NCBI GenBank assembly: GCA_013811715.1 | Contig: JACCUS010000305.1 | Location: 1 to 10,081 of the forward strand | Length of the DNA: 10,081 bases | From: Nocardioidaceae bacterium | Lineage (GTDB): Bacteria; Actinomycetota; Actinomycetes; Propionibacteriales; Nocardioidaceae | Reading direction: 5' to 3' | Shown: positions 1 to 5,779 of the stretch, one piece after another | Numbering within the stretch: the stretch's first letter is position 1 | Layout of the letters: the number at the start of each line of letters is the position of its first letter | Notes under the pieces: generated by a model | What the model saw: the letters and a program-made list of their open reading frames with translations, nothing else | Database searches by the model: none | Told to the model about the DNA's origin: nothing | Program-made: the position numbers and the translations under genes

Positions 1-238
1 TCAAAGTGGTGGCTGCCGCCGACGCCGGGGTGCCGCCCGCGGCCACGACGCCGACAAGCGCGAACTGCGAGGCGCCAGTGAAGACGAGCAGACTGAGCGC
101 GCAGGCCTGCAGGACCGAGAACCCGGACGTGGTGGCGATCGCGCCGAAGGAGACGCCGTACGCGCCGGTCGCGACGCCGACGCCGAGGGAGTCCGCCAGC
201 AACTCCCGGCGCTCCTGAGTGCTGGCCAGGCGCGGCAT
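1..238 (-). CDS. azlC: AzlC family branched-chain amino-acid exporter subunit (partial, C-terminus off window)
   Basis: Only the first 78 or so residues are present, starting at the ATG read on the minus strand at 238-236 (MPRLASTQERRELLADS). The visible part has the usual AzlC N-terminus: a short hydrophilic head, then a hydrophobic stretch containing YGVSFGAIATTSGFS, then ALSLLVFTGASQFALVGVVA. The FGA and SLLVFTGASQF blocks are hallmarks of this membrane protein family, which pairs with a small AzlD subunit to export branched-chain amino acids or related compounds. The rest of the gene and any azlD lie left of position 1. It follows the GNAT gene on the same strand after 45 bases, so it may be the third gene of the regulator-GNAT transcript. 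There is no clear Shine-Dalgarno sequence before the ATG. The family call is firm; the substrate is unknown. Confidence 0.85.
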   Translation of the reverse strand, partial: MPRLASTQERRELLADSLGVGVATGAYGVSFGAIATTSGFSVLQACALSLLVFTGASQFALVGVVAAGGTPASAAATTL

Positions 239-283
239 GGCTGCGAGGCTATCCGAGGCGTGCCGCGCTCCCAGGGACTGCCC

Positions 284-850
284 TCACTCCGAGGCGGGCT
301 GCTCGCTCAGGTCGGTGTGCAGCCGGACCTGCTTGACCACGACGGACCCGTCACCGTAAAGGTCGAGCTCGCGATGTGCGCCGTCGGCGTCCCAGCCCTG
401 TCCGCCGAGAAAGCCGCGGAACTCGTCGTTGGTCGCGGGCAGCCAGCAGGTGCCCCGCGTGAAGCCGTCCTGCCGCATGGTGTCCGCAACCGCATGGAGC
501 AGGCGCGAGCCGTGCCCGGCGCCCCGCTGACCCAGGTCGACGACGAACTCGACGAGCTCGCCGTCGGTCGCCGGGTGTGCGTCGTCGTCGGTGGCGGGCG
601 TAGTCGCCGCGAACCCGCGCACCGTTGCCCGCTCGAGGGCCACCAGGACGCGCTGCCGTGCCTCCTTCGGTCTGCTGATCGACTGGTGCCACTGGGCGGT
701 GAACGCCTCGGCCGGCAGGTCGGCCAGTACGTCGGCGGGGAGCAGGTCGGCGTACAGCTCCCGCCATGCCCGCACCTGCAGTGCGCCGATCGCGGTGGCG
801 TCGTCGGCCCAGGCCAGTCGCACGCTGACGTCGGCCGTCGGTAGGCTCAT
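284..850 (-). CDS. GNAT family N-acetyltransferase
   Basis: A 188-residue protein from the ATG at 850-848 (MSLPTADVSVRLAWADDA). The same frame is open further upstream, but that stretch lies antisense-frame inside the regulator gene, and the protein looks like a GNAT domain only from this ATG. The order is typical: an N-terminal beta strand with VRLAWADDATAIGALQVRAW, a middle strand with GFAATTP, then ELVEFVVDLGQRGAGHGSRL. In that block QRGAGHG is the acetyl-CoA pyrophosphate-binding loop (motif A), followed by a helix (LLHAVADTMRQDGF) and the late strand TCWLPATNDEFRGFLGGQGW. An acidic DDDAHPATDGE loop precedes motif A. Such enzymes transfer acetyl from acetyl-CoA to an amine; the acceptor cannot be read from sequence. 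It begins 22 bases after the DeoR-type regulator stop codon on the same strand, so the two are probably co-transcribed. A link to amino-sugar metabolism is possible but unproven. Confidence 0.88.
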   Translation of the reverse strand: MSLPTADVSVRLAWADDATAIGALQVRAWRELYADLLPADVLADLPAEAFTAQWHQSISRPKEARQRVLVALERATVRGFAATTPATDDDAHPATDGELVEFVVDLGQRGAGHGSRLLHAVADTMRQDGFTRGTCWLPATNDEFRGFLGGQGWDADGAHRELDLYGDGSVVVKQVRLHTDLSEQPASE

Positions 851-872
851 GGCCCGATTGTGACAGCCGAGG

Positions 873-1676
873 TCAGGCGAGGTGGACGGTGACGCCGGCG
901 GCTTCGAGGGACTCCACCGCCGCCGGCTCGGCCGCGGAGTCGGTGATGAGCACGTCGATCGACCCGATCGGGGCGATCCGCGCCAACGCCGTACGGGTGA
1001 GCTTGTCGGAGGTGGCGACGACCGCCACCTGGTCGGAGTGCGCCACCATCTCGGAGTTGATGCCTGCCTCACCGAGGTGGCGGCACATCGCGCCGTCCTC
1101 GACCGAGATTGCGTTCACGCCCAAGAACAGCAGGTCCAACCGCAGCTCGGCCAAGAACCTGGACGCGAAAGGCCCGAACAGCTCGTACGACTCCCGGCGG
1201 GCCACGCCGCCGATGCACACCGTGCGCAGATGCGGGCGCAGCACCATCTCGCTGGCGATGTTGAGCGCGTTGGTGACGATCGTGACGCCGTCTTGTCCGG
1301 GCCTGGTGAGGTCGACCCGGGATGCGAGGTGGCGGGCTGTGGCGGAGGTGGTGGTGCCGCCGTTGCACCCGACCACCATGCCTGGGGTGACCAGCGCGGC
1401 CGCGGTCTGGGCGATGCGCTCCTTAGCCGTCTGTCCGTCGGTCGAGCGGTAGCGGGCCGGCAGGTCGTAGGCCACGGAGGTGGCGACGACGCCGCCGTGG
1501 GTGCGGGTCGCGAGCTGCTGCTCCTGCAACGCGGTGAAGTCGCGTCGCACGGTCGCCGTCGAGACGCCGAGCCTACTGGCCGCCTCTGCGACGCCGAGAC
1601 TGCCCTGTTCGGCGAGCACGCCCAGCAGCAGTCGCCAGCGCTCTGAGCGCTGCTGCGGTTGCTCCTCGGTCGTCAT
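873..1676 (-). CDS. DeoR-family transcriptional regulator, candidate repressor of the divergent amino-sugar operon
   Basis: A 267-residue protein if started at the ATG at 1676-1674 (MTTEEQPQQRSERWRLLLG). An in-frame ATG at 1694-1692 would add six residues; neither has a good Shine-Dalgarno. The N-terminus holds the DeoR winged helix-turn-helix, about residues 15-62: VAEAASRLGVSTATVRRDF, then L.....A.RTHGGV, where TVRRDF and RTHGG are the family signature. The C-terminal sugar-phosphate-sensing domain (DeoRC, a sugar-isomerase-like fold) shows GCNGGTTTSATARHL, TNALNIASEM, IGGVARRESYELFGP, FLGVNAIS and ATSDKL. In characterised members such blocks bind a phosphorylated sugar that relieves DNA binding. 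The gene is divergent from the SIS-ROK-NagA-PfkB-aldolase operon, which is where a local repressor would sit, as AgaR does in proteobacterial aga clusters. The effector (probably an amino-sugar or keto-sugar phosphate) is inferred. The GNAT gene follows 22 bases downstream. Confidence 0.93.
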   Translation of the reverse strand: MTTEEQPQQRSERWRLLLGVLAEQGSLGVAEAASRLGVSTATVRRDFTALQEQQLATRTHGGVVATSVAYDLPARYRSTDGQTAKERIAQTAAALVTPGMVVGCNGGTTTSATARHLASRVDLTRPGQDGVTIVTNALNIASEMVLRPHLRTVCIGGVARRESYELFGPFASRFLAELRLDLLFLGVNAISVEDGAMCRHLGEAGINSEMVAHSDQVAVVATSDKLTRTALARIAPIGSIDVLITDSAAEPAAVESLEAAGVTVHLA

Positions 1677-1691
1677 CGATAGATATGGTGC

Positions 1692-1706
1692 CATGACTCG
1701 AAGACG
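1692..1706 (-). promoter_or_regulatory. Candidate operator half, regulator side
   Basis: Read on the minus strand this 15-base site is CGTCTTCGAGTCATG. It recurs in mirror image on the plus strand at 1753-1766 as CGTCTCAAGTCATG, differing by one base and a one-base gap. The 7-base end AGTCATG is identical, so CATGACT at 1692-1698 and AGTCATG at 1760-1766 form a perfect inverted repeat about 60 bases apart. The site covers the upstream candidate ATG (1694) of the DeoR-type gene, so a bound protein could control its own gene. That these are operators is inferred from position and symmetry. Confidence 0.4.
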
Positions 1707-1738
1707 GGTGCGTGAAGTTGATCGGGATGGTCGCCATA

Positions 1739-1768
1739 TTGACCCAAACAAGCGTCTCAAGTCATGAT
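1739..1768 (+). promoter_or_regulatory. Possible promoter of the amino-sugar operon, leaderless-type spacing
   Basis: TTGACC (1739-1744) resembles a -35 box. After an 18-base spacer, CATGAT (1763-1768) matches four of six bases of a -10 box. Transcription would then start about 6-7 bases on, at or next to the GTG start codon at 1775. This would give a leaderless or near-leaderless mRNA, a common arrangement in actinobacteria. The match is modest and promoter rules are loose in this group. Confidence 0.3.
1753..1766 (+). promoter_or_regulatory. Candidate operator half, catabolic operon side
   Basis: CGTCTCAAGTCATG on the plus strand is the mirror partner of the site at 1692-1706. It ends 8 bases before the GTG start of the SIS gene and overlaps the possible -10 element at 1763-1768. 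A repressor bound here would block the five-gene operon. The regulator and its real motif are not known, so this is a candidate only. Confidence 0.4.
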
Positions 1769-1774
1769 GGAGAG

Positions 1775-2680
1775 GTGACTACCGCGCCATCACGCTCGAC
1801 CCACCTCGCCGCCGAGATCGCCACCCAGCCAGCCAACTGGGCCGAGGCGGTCGGCCTGGCCGCGAGGCACTCCGCCGTGCTGCCCCGGACGGGCGAGCGG
1901 GTCGCCGTCGTCGGTTGCGGCACGTCGCTGTTCATGGCGCGCGCGTACGCCGCCTTGCGTGAGGACGGCGGGCAAGGTGTCACCGACGCATGGCCGGCGA
2001 GCACCCACCGGCTGGCCCGCGGCTACGACCGGGTCGTCGCGATCAGTCGCTCCGGGACGACGACCGAGGTGCTCCAGGCCCTGCGCGACTACGGCAACGC
2101 CGGCCCCGTCACGGTGATCACCTCCAGCCCGGGCACTCCCCTTCTGGGACTCGGCGACCCGATCTTGGTGCCCCAGTTCGACGAGCAGTCGGTCGTCCAG
2201 ACTCGGTTCGCCACCTCGACGCTCGCGCTGCTGCGCGCACATCTCGGCGAAGACGTGCACGCCGTCGTCGAGCAGGCGAAGACGATCCTGGACGAGCCCG
2301 ACGACTCACTCGACGTCGCCCGCAAGGCCGAGCAGCTGACGTTCGTCGGCATGGGCTGGGCGGCCGCGTTGGCGGAGGAGGCCGCCCTCAAGCTGCGCGA
2401 GGCCACCCAGTCGTGGGTCGAGGCCTACCTGGCGACGGAGTACCGCCATGGCCCGATCAGCATCTCCGCACCCGGTCGGGTCGTGTGGGCGCTCGGGCCG
2501 CTCGTGCCCGACTTCGAACGCGACGTCGCGGTCACCGGCGCGGAGCTCGTGCACCACGACACCGACCCGATGGCCGAGCTGGTCCGGGTCCAACAGCTCT
2601 GCGTGCTGCGGGCCATCGACCGCCGCCTCGACCCCGACCAGCCGCGGAACCTCGAACGATCCGTCATCCTGGATCCGTGA
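1775..2680 (+). CDS. agaS: Double-SIS-domain sugar isomerase/deaminase, AgaS/GlmS-isomerase-like
   Basis: A 301-residue protein started at GTG 1775 (VTTAPSRSTHLAAEIATQP). The upstream in-frame ATGs at 1712 and 1727 would add residues unlike the family and run across the control region. Two sugar-isomerase (SIS) domains are visible. The first has VAVVGCGTSLFMAR (residues 43-56) and AISRSGTTTEVLQAL (about 89-103), the phosphosugar-binding loops. The second has TFVGMGWAAALAEEAALKLREA (from about 189), then TEYRHGP (221-227), matching the conserved HGP region of GlmS and AgaS proteins. The glutaminase domain of GlmS is absent, so it should act catabolically: an amino-sugar 6-phosphate is deaminated and isomerised to a ketose 6-phosphate plus ammonia. 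Context favours galactosamine 6-phosphate to tagatose 6-phosphate; glucosamine 6-phosphate to fructose 6-phosphate is the alternative. It is the first gene of the operon. GGAGAG lies immediately before the GTG, too close for a normal Shine-Dalgarno, so initiation may be leaderless. Confidence 0.9.
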   Translation: MTTAPSRSTHLAAEIATQPANWAEAVGLAARHSAVLPRTGERVAVVGCGTSLFMARAYAALREDGGQGVTDAWPASTHRLARGYDRVVAISRSGTTTEVLQALRDYGNAGPVTVITSSPGTPLLGLGDPILVPQFDEQSVVQTRFATSTLALLRAHLGEDVHAVVEQAKTILDEPDDSLDVARKAEQLTFVGMGWAAALAEEAALKLREATQSWVEAYLATEYRHGPISISAPGRVVWALGPLVPDFERDVAVTGAELVHHDTDPMAELVRVQQLCVLRAIDRRLDPDQPRNLERSVILDP

Positions 2681-3633
2681 CACCCCAGCCACTGCCCGAC
2701 GACGCCGGCGTGCTCGCCGTCGACGTCGGTGGCACCACGGTCAAGGCGGAGGTCGTCGATGGGTGCGGCCGTGTCCTGACCTCCGGGGCTACGCCGACCC
2801 CGTCCGGCCCGGCCGCCCTGGAGTCCGTCTCCCGGCTCGGTCGCGGCCTGCTGGAGCAGGTCGGCGCCCAGCGCCCTGTCGCCCGCGCGGGTCTGGTGCT
2901 GCCCGGCATCGTCGACCGAGTACGTCGCATCGGGGTGCGCAGCGCCAACGTCGGGTGGAGCGACCTCTCCTTCGGTCCCGAGCTGGAGGCGTCTTGGCGG
3001 ATCCCGGTCCTGGTCGACCACGACGTGACGCTGGCGGGGTGGGCCGAATGGCGCACCGGGGCGGGTCGCGGAGCCGACGACGTGGTCTTCGTCGTACTCG
3101 GCACCGGCATCTCTGCCGCCCTCGTCGTAGACGGTCGGCTGGTGCGGGGCGGGGGCGGTGGCGGTGGTCCGAGTGGTTCGGGTGGGCAGGCGGGTGAGCT
3201 CGGCCACGTCGTCGTGCGTGCCGACGGGCCGCGGTGCGGGTGCGGCGGACGCGGCTGCCTGGAGGCGGTGGCGTCGGGATCGGCGATCGCGCGGGAGTAC
3301 GCGCGGCTGGCGGGGCGGGAGGTCGACGGCGCCCACGACGTACTGCTCGCGCTAGACGACGACCCGATCGCACGCCGTGTGTGGGACGACGCAGTGGCCG
3401 CGTTGGCGGATGGGGTGAGCGCCGTGGTCGCGTTGCTGGCACCGTCCCGCATCGTGTTCGGAGGCGGTCTCGCCGAAGCCGGGGAGGCGCTGATCGGCCC
3501 GTTGCGCAAGGCGCTCGGCGAGCGGGTCTTCGTCACACCGGCGCCGGATCTGCTGCCCGCTCACCACGGCGCCCGAGCCGGCCTGGTGGGCGCCGCACTG
3601 TTGGCGCGGCTCGGCGGAACGGACGGCGGATGA
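2677..3633 (+). CDS. ROK family sugar kinase (candidate N-acetylhexosamine kinase)
   Basis: A 318-residue protein from GTG 2677, which overlaps the SIS stop codon in GTGA. The frame is open far upstream, but those residues are an out-of-frame reading of the SIS gene. ROK landmarks occur in order: phosphate-binding AVDVGGTTVKAEVVDGCGR (D16-G19), LVLPGIVD, catalytic Asp116 in LVDHDVTLAGWAEW, GTGISAALVVDG, GELGHV (174-178, with E174 and H177) and the zinc motif CGCGGRGCLE (C187, C189, C194, E196). The family norm at 115-117 is NDA; here it is HDV, with the Asp kept. Between R157 and A172 is an unusual run of seven glycines and PSGSGG, about nine residues longer than usual. The role is ATP-dependent 6-phosphorylation of a hexose. 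With a deacetylase next door, GalNAc or GlcNAc is the likely substrate. No helix-turn-helix is present, so it is a kinase rather than a ROK repressor. Confidence 0.92.
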   Translation: MTPQPLPDDAGVLAVDVGGTTVKAEVVDGCGRVLTSGATPTPSGPAALESVSRLGRGLLEQVGAQRPVARAGLVLPGIVDRVRRIGVRSANVGWSDLSFGPELEASWRIPVLVDHDVTLAGWAEWRTGAGRGADDVVFVVLGTGISAALVVDGRLVRGGGGGGGPSGSGGQAGELGHVVVRADGPRCGCGGRGCLEAVASGSAIAREYARLAGREVDGAHDVLLALDDDPIARRVWDDAVAALADGVSAVVALLAPSRIVFGGGLAEAGEALIGPLRKALGERVFVTPAPDLLPAHHGARAGLVGAALLARLGGTDGG

Positions 3634-4829
3634 CCGACGAGTCCCCGACCGGCGAGAGTTGGCTGCGCGGCCGCGTCGTGACCCCGAGTGCGGTCATCGC
3701 CGATGGGGTCGTCGCCGTCTCCGGCGGCGTCATCTGCTACGTCGGACCGACCGACGACGTTCTGCAGCGACACCCCGGAGCCGAGCCCCCCCGCCACCAC
3801 GGCACGCTGCTGCCGGGTCTCGTCGACATGCACTGCCACGGTGGCGGCGGTCACGCGGTCACGACCAGCGATCCCGACGAGGCGCTCCGGGTGGTCTTGC
3901 ACCACCGAAGCGCCGGGACCACCTCCGTGGTCGGCAGCCTTGTCACCGCGGCGCCGGAGGTGCTGCTGGCCCAGGTCCGCGCCCTGGCGCCGCTGGTGGT
4001 CGCCGGTGACCTCGCCGGGCTGCACTTCGAGGGGCCGTTCCTGTCGGAGGCACGACGAGGCGCCCAGGCGCCAGAGTTCCTGCGCCACCCCGACCCCGCC
4101 CTCGTCGACGACCTGCTCGCCGCCGCCGACGGGGCCGTCACGGTGATGACGCTGGCGCCCGAGCTGCCTGGGGCGACCGAGGTGTCCTCTCGGCTGCGGG
4201 CCGCCGGCGTGGTGGTGGCGCTCGGCCACAGCGACGCGACGTACGACGTGTTCCGCGACGGGCTGCGGGCGCTCGACGGCGCCGGGCTGGTGACCCATCT
4301 GGCCAACGGCATGCCTGCGCTGCACCATCGGGCCGCCGGGCCGGTCGGGGCCGCGTTGGTCGAGGCCGCCGCCGGACGCGCGAGCGTGGAGCTGATCGCC
4401 GACGGCGTGCACCTAGACGACGGGTTCGCCTCGCTGGTCTTCGCGGCTGTCGAGCCCGGCCGGGTCGCGCTTGTCACCGACGCGATGGCCGCGGCCGGGA
4501 TGCCCGACGGGGACTACGTGCTGGGGCCGCAGCGAGTCCAGGTGCGCGACGGCGTCGCCCGGCTGGCGCCAGCGGGGAGTGCGGCGGGCGAGACGCCGTC
4601 GATCGCGGGCGGCACCTCCCATCTGCTGGAGATCGTCGCCCGCGTGGCCAGCCGCGCCTCGGTCCCGTTGGTCGACGCGGTCGGTGCCGCCTCCCGCACC
4701 CCTGCCCGGCTGCTCGGCATCGACGACCGGGTCGGTGCCTTGGCCGCCGGGCTGCGCGCCGACGTGCTGGTCGTGGACGACGCGCTGCGGCTGGAGCGCG
4801 TGATGCACCGAGGGGAGTGGCTGACGTGA
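3630..4829 (+). CDS. nagA: N-acetylhexosamine-6-phosphate deacetylase (NagA/AgaA family)
   Basis: A 399-residue amidohydrolase from ATG 3630, overlapping the ROK stop codon in ATGA. Family blocks in order: GTLLPGLVDMHCHGGGGH with metal-ligand pattern H68-x-H70; GLHFEGPF with E134; ALGHSDATYD with H200; THLANGMPALHHR with H223; ELIADGVHL; VTDAMAAAGM with catalytic D284; GGTSHLLEIV; and the closing beta-sandwich GALAAGLRADVLVVDD. E134, H200, H223 and D284 correspond to the E131, H195, H216 and D273 of Escherichia coli NagA. HxH at 68-70 replaces the QxN of the E. coli enzyme, suggesting a two-metal site as in Bacillus or mycobacterial enzymes. It removes acetate from an N-acetyl amino sugar 6-phosphate in the cytoplasm. 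GlcNAc-6P and GalNAc-6P enzymes cannot be told apart reliably by eye; the neighbours lean towards GalNAc-6P. A run of seven C at 3786-3792 lies in frame and appears incidental. Confidence 0.95.
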   Translation: MTDESPTGESWLRGRVVTPSAVIADGVVAVSGGVICYVGPTDDVLQRHPGAEPPRHHGTLLPGLVDMHCHGGGGHAVTTSDPDEALRVVLHHRSAGTTSVVGSLVTAAPEVLLAQVRALAPLVVAGDLAGLHFEGPFLSEARRGAQAPEFLRHPDPALVDDLLAAADGAVTVMTLAPELPGATEVSSRLRAAGVVVALGHSDATYDVFRDGLRALDGAGLVTHLANGMPALHHRAAGPVGAALVEAAAGRASVELIADGVHLDDGFASLVFAAVEPGRVALVTDAMAAAGMPDGDYVLGPQRVQVRDGVARLAPAGSAAGETPSIAGGTSHLLEIVARVASRASVPLVDAVGAASRTPARLLGIDDRVGALAAGLRADVLVVDDALRLERVMHRGEWLT

Positions 4830-5779
4830 TCGTGACCGTCACCTTGAACCCGGCGTACGACGTGACCTACTCGGTGCCGACCCTCGCCCCCGGTGAGGTG
4901 CACCGCGTCGGGGCGGTGCACCAGCGCGTCGGCGGCAAGGGCGTCAACGTCGCGAGAGTGCTGGTTTGCTTGGGGGCCCGGGCCGTGGCGATGTGCCTTG
5001 CCGACAAGGACTTCGCGGCGGCGGCGCGTGACGAGGGGGTCGAGGTCGAGTGCGTCGAGGGGCTCGCGCAGGTTCGGCGCACCCTCGTGGTACAGGGCGA
5101 CGACGGCGTCACCACTTCGCTGTGGGAGCCGGGTCACGCCGCTGATCCGGGGCCGGTTGCAGCGTTGGCCGAGCAGGTGAGGCGGCGGCTTGCATCGACG
5201 GCCGGGCTGGTGGTCTCCGGCAGCCTCGCGCCAGGGGTGCCGGCGAGTATGCCGGCGGAGCTGGCGGGGATGGCCGTCGCGGCCGGCGTCCCGGTGTTGG
5301 TCGACGCCGACGACGAGGCGTTGCGGCTGGCGGCCGCTGTGCCGGGAGTCGTGCTGATGCCCAACGACGACGAGCTGGCTCGACTCACCGGCGATCCCAC
5401 GACGGACATCCCCGAGGTGGTCGACGCGGCCGACCGGCTGCTGGCCGAAGGCGTCGTGGCGGTGGTCGCGACCCGCGGCGCCGACGGCATCGTCGCGGTG
5501 ACGCGGGACGGTGCTTGGCTGGCACGGCTGGACCGGCGGCCCGGAGACCTGGTGGGGGCCGGAAACCCGACGGGCGCCGGTGATGCCGCCGCCGCCGCGG
5601 TCATCCGCGGCCTGGCGCATGGTCGGCCGGACTGGCCGAGCCTTCTCACCGACGCGGTCGCGACGTCGGCTGCCGCCGTACGGTCGCCGGTGGCCGGAGA
5701 CATCGACCTGGCTCACCGAGCGGAGCTGCTGGAGCGGGTGCTTGTCGTTACCGTGCCGCTGTCGAGGAGCTCCCGATGA
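4826..5779 (+). CDS. PfkB-family phosphosugar kinase, LacC/FruK type (candidate tagatose-6-phosphate kinase)
   Basis: A 317-residue protein from GTG 4826, which overlaps the NagA stop codon in GTGA and has a good Shine-Dalgarno, AGGGGAG at 4811-4817, eight bases upstream. GTG 4817 is a less likely start inside that site. The N-terminus VIVTVTLNPAYDVTYSV with GEVHRV, and then GGKGVNVARVLVCLG (from residue 36), is typical of the 1-phosphofructokinase / tagatose-6-phosphate kinase branch rather than ribokinase-like sugar kinases. Later come VVSGSLAPGVP, VLMPNDDELARLTG, VATRGADG and the anion-hole/catalytic motif NPTGAGDAA with Asp253 as the general base. It would phosphorylate a ketohexose phosphate to the 1,6-bisphosphate using ATP. 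The next gene is a bisphosphate aldolase, so tagatose 6-phosphate is the best-supported substrate; fructose 1-phosphate or fructose 6-phosphate are alternatives. Confidence 0.92.
   Translation: MIVTVTLNPAYDVTYSVPTLAPGEVHRVGAVHQRVGGKGVNVARVLVCLGARAVAMCLADKDFAAAARDEGVEVECVEGLAQVRRTLVVQGDDGVTTSLWEPGHAADPGPVAALAEQVRRRLASTAGLVVSGSLAPGVPASMPAELAGMAVAAGVPVLVDADDEALRLAAAVPGVVLMPNDDELARLTGDPTTDIPEVVDAADRLLAEGVVAVVATRGADGIVAVTRDGAWLARLDRRPGDLVGAGNPTGAGDAAAAAVIRGLAHGRPDWPSLLTDAVATSAAAVRSPVAGDIDLAHRAELLERVLVVTVPLSRSSR

Noticed and set aside
1729..1744. GGTC-N8-GACC inverted repeat in the divergent control region as an operator.
   Set aside because: Four-base arms are too short to separate from chance; the CGTCT...AGTCATG pair is a better candidate.
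1764..1778. A four-codon mini-ORF (ATG ATG GAG AGG TGA) overlapping the SIS start in GTGA, as a possible leader peptide.
   Set aside because: It is too short to judge, has no ribosome-binding site, and may not be transcribed if the promoter is where it appears.
1990..2676. In-frame upstream extension of the ROK kinase.
   Set aside because: It overlaps the SIS gene throughout and translates to Arg/Pro-rich sequence; the ROK domain begins just after GTG 2677.
2425..3536. Minus-strand open frames of about 290-300 codons under the SIS and ROK genes.
   Set aside because: They are shadows of the plus-strand genes, with low-complexity Pro/Thr/Arg translations and no family motifs.
2677..3633. Reading the ROK protein as a NagC-like repressor.
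   Set aside because: There is no N-terminal helix-turn-helix; the protein starts directly with the ATP-binding DVGGTT block.
3786..3792. Run of seven C in the NagA gene as a phase-variable tract.
   Set aside because: A seven-base C run is expected by chance at this GC content, and the gene is intact.
4514..5716. A 400-codon open frame on the minus strand across the NagA and PfkB genes.
   Set aside because: It is antisense to two clear enzymes with conserved motifs; its translation is Arg/Gly/His-rich with no recognisable domain. Long antisense frames are expected at this GC content.
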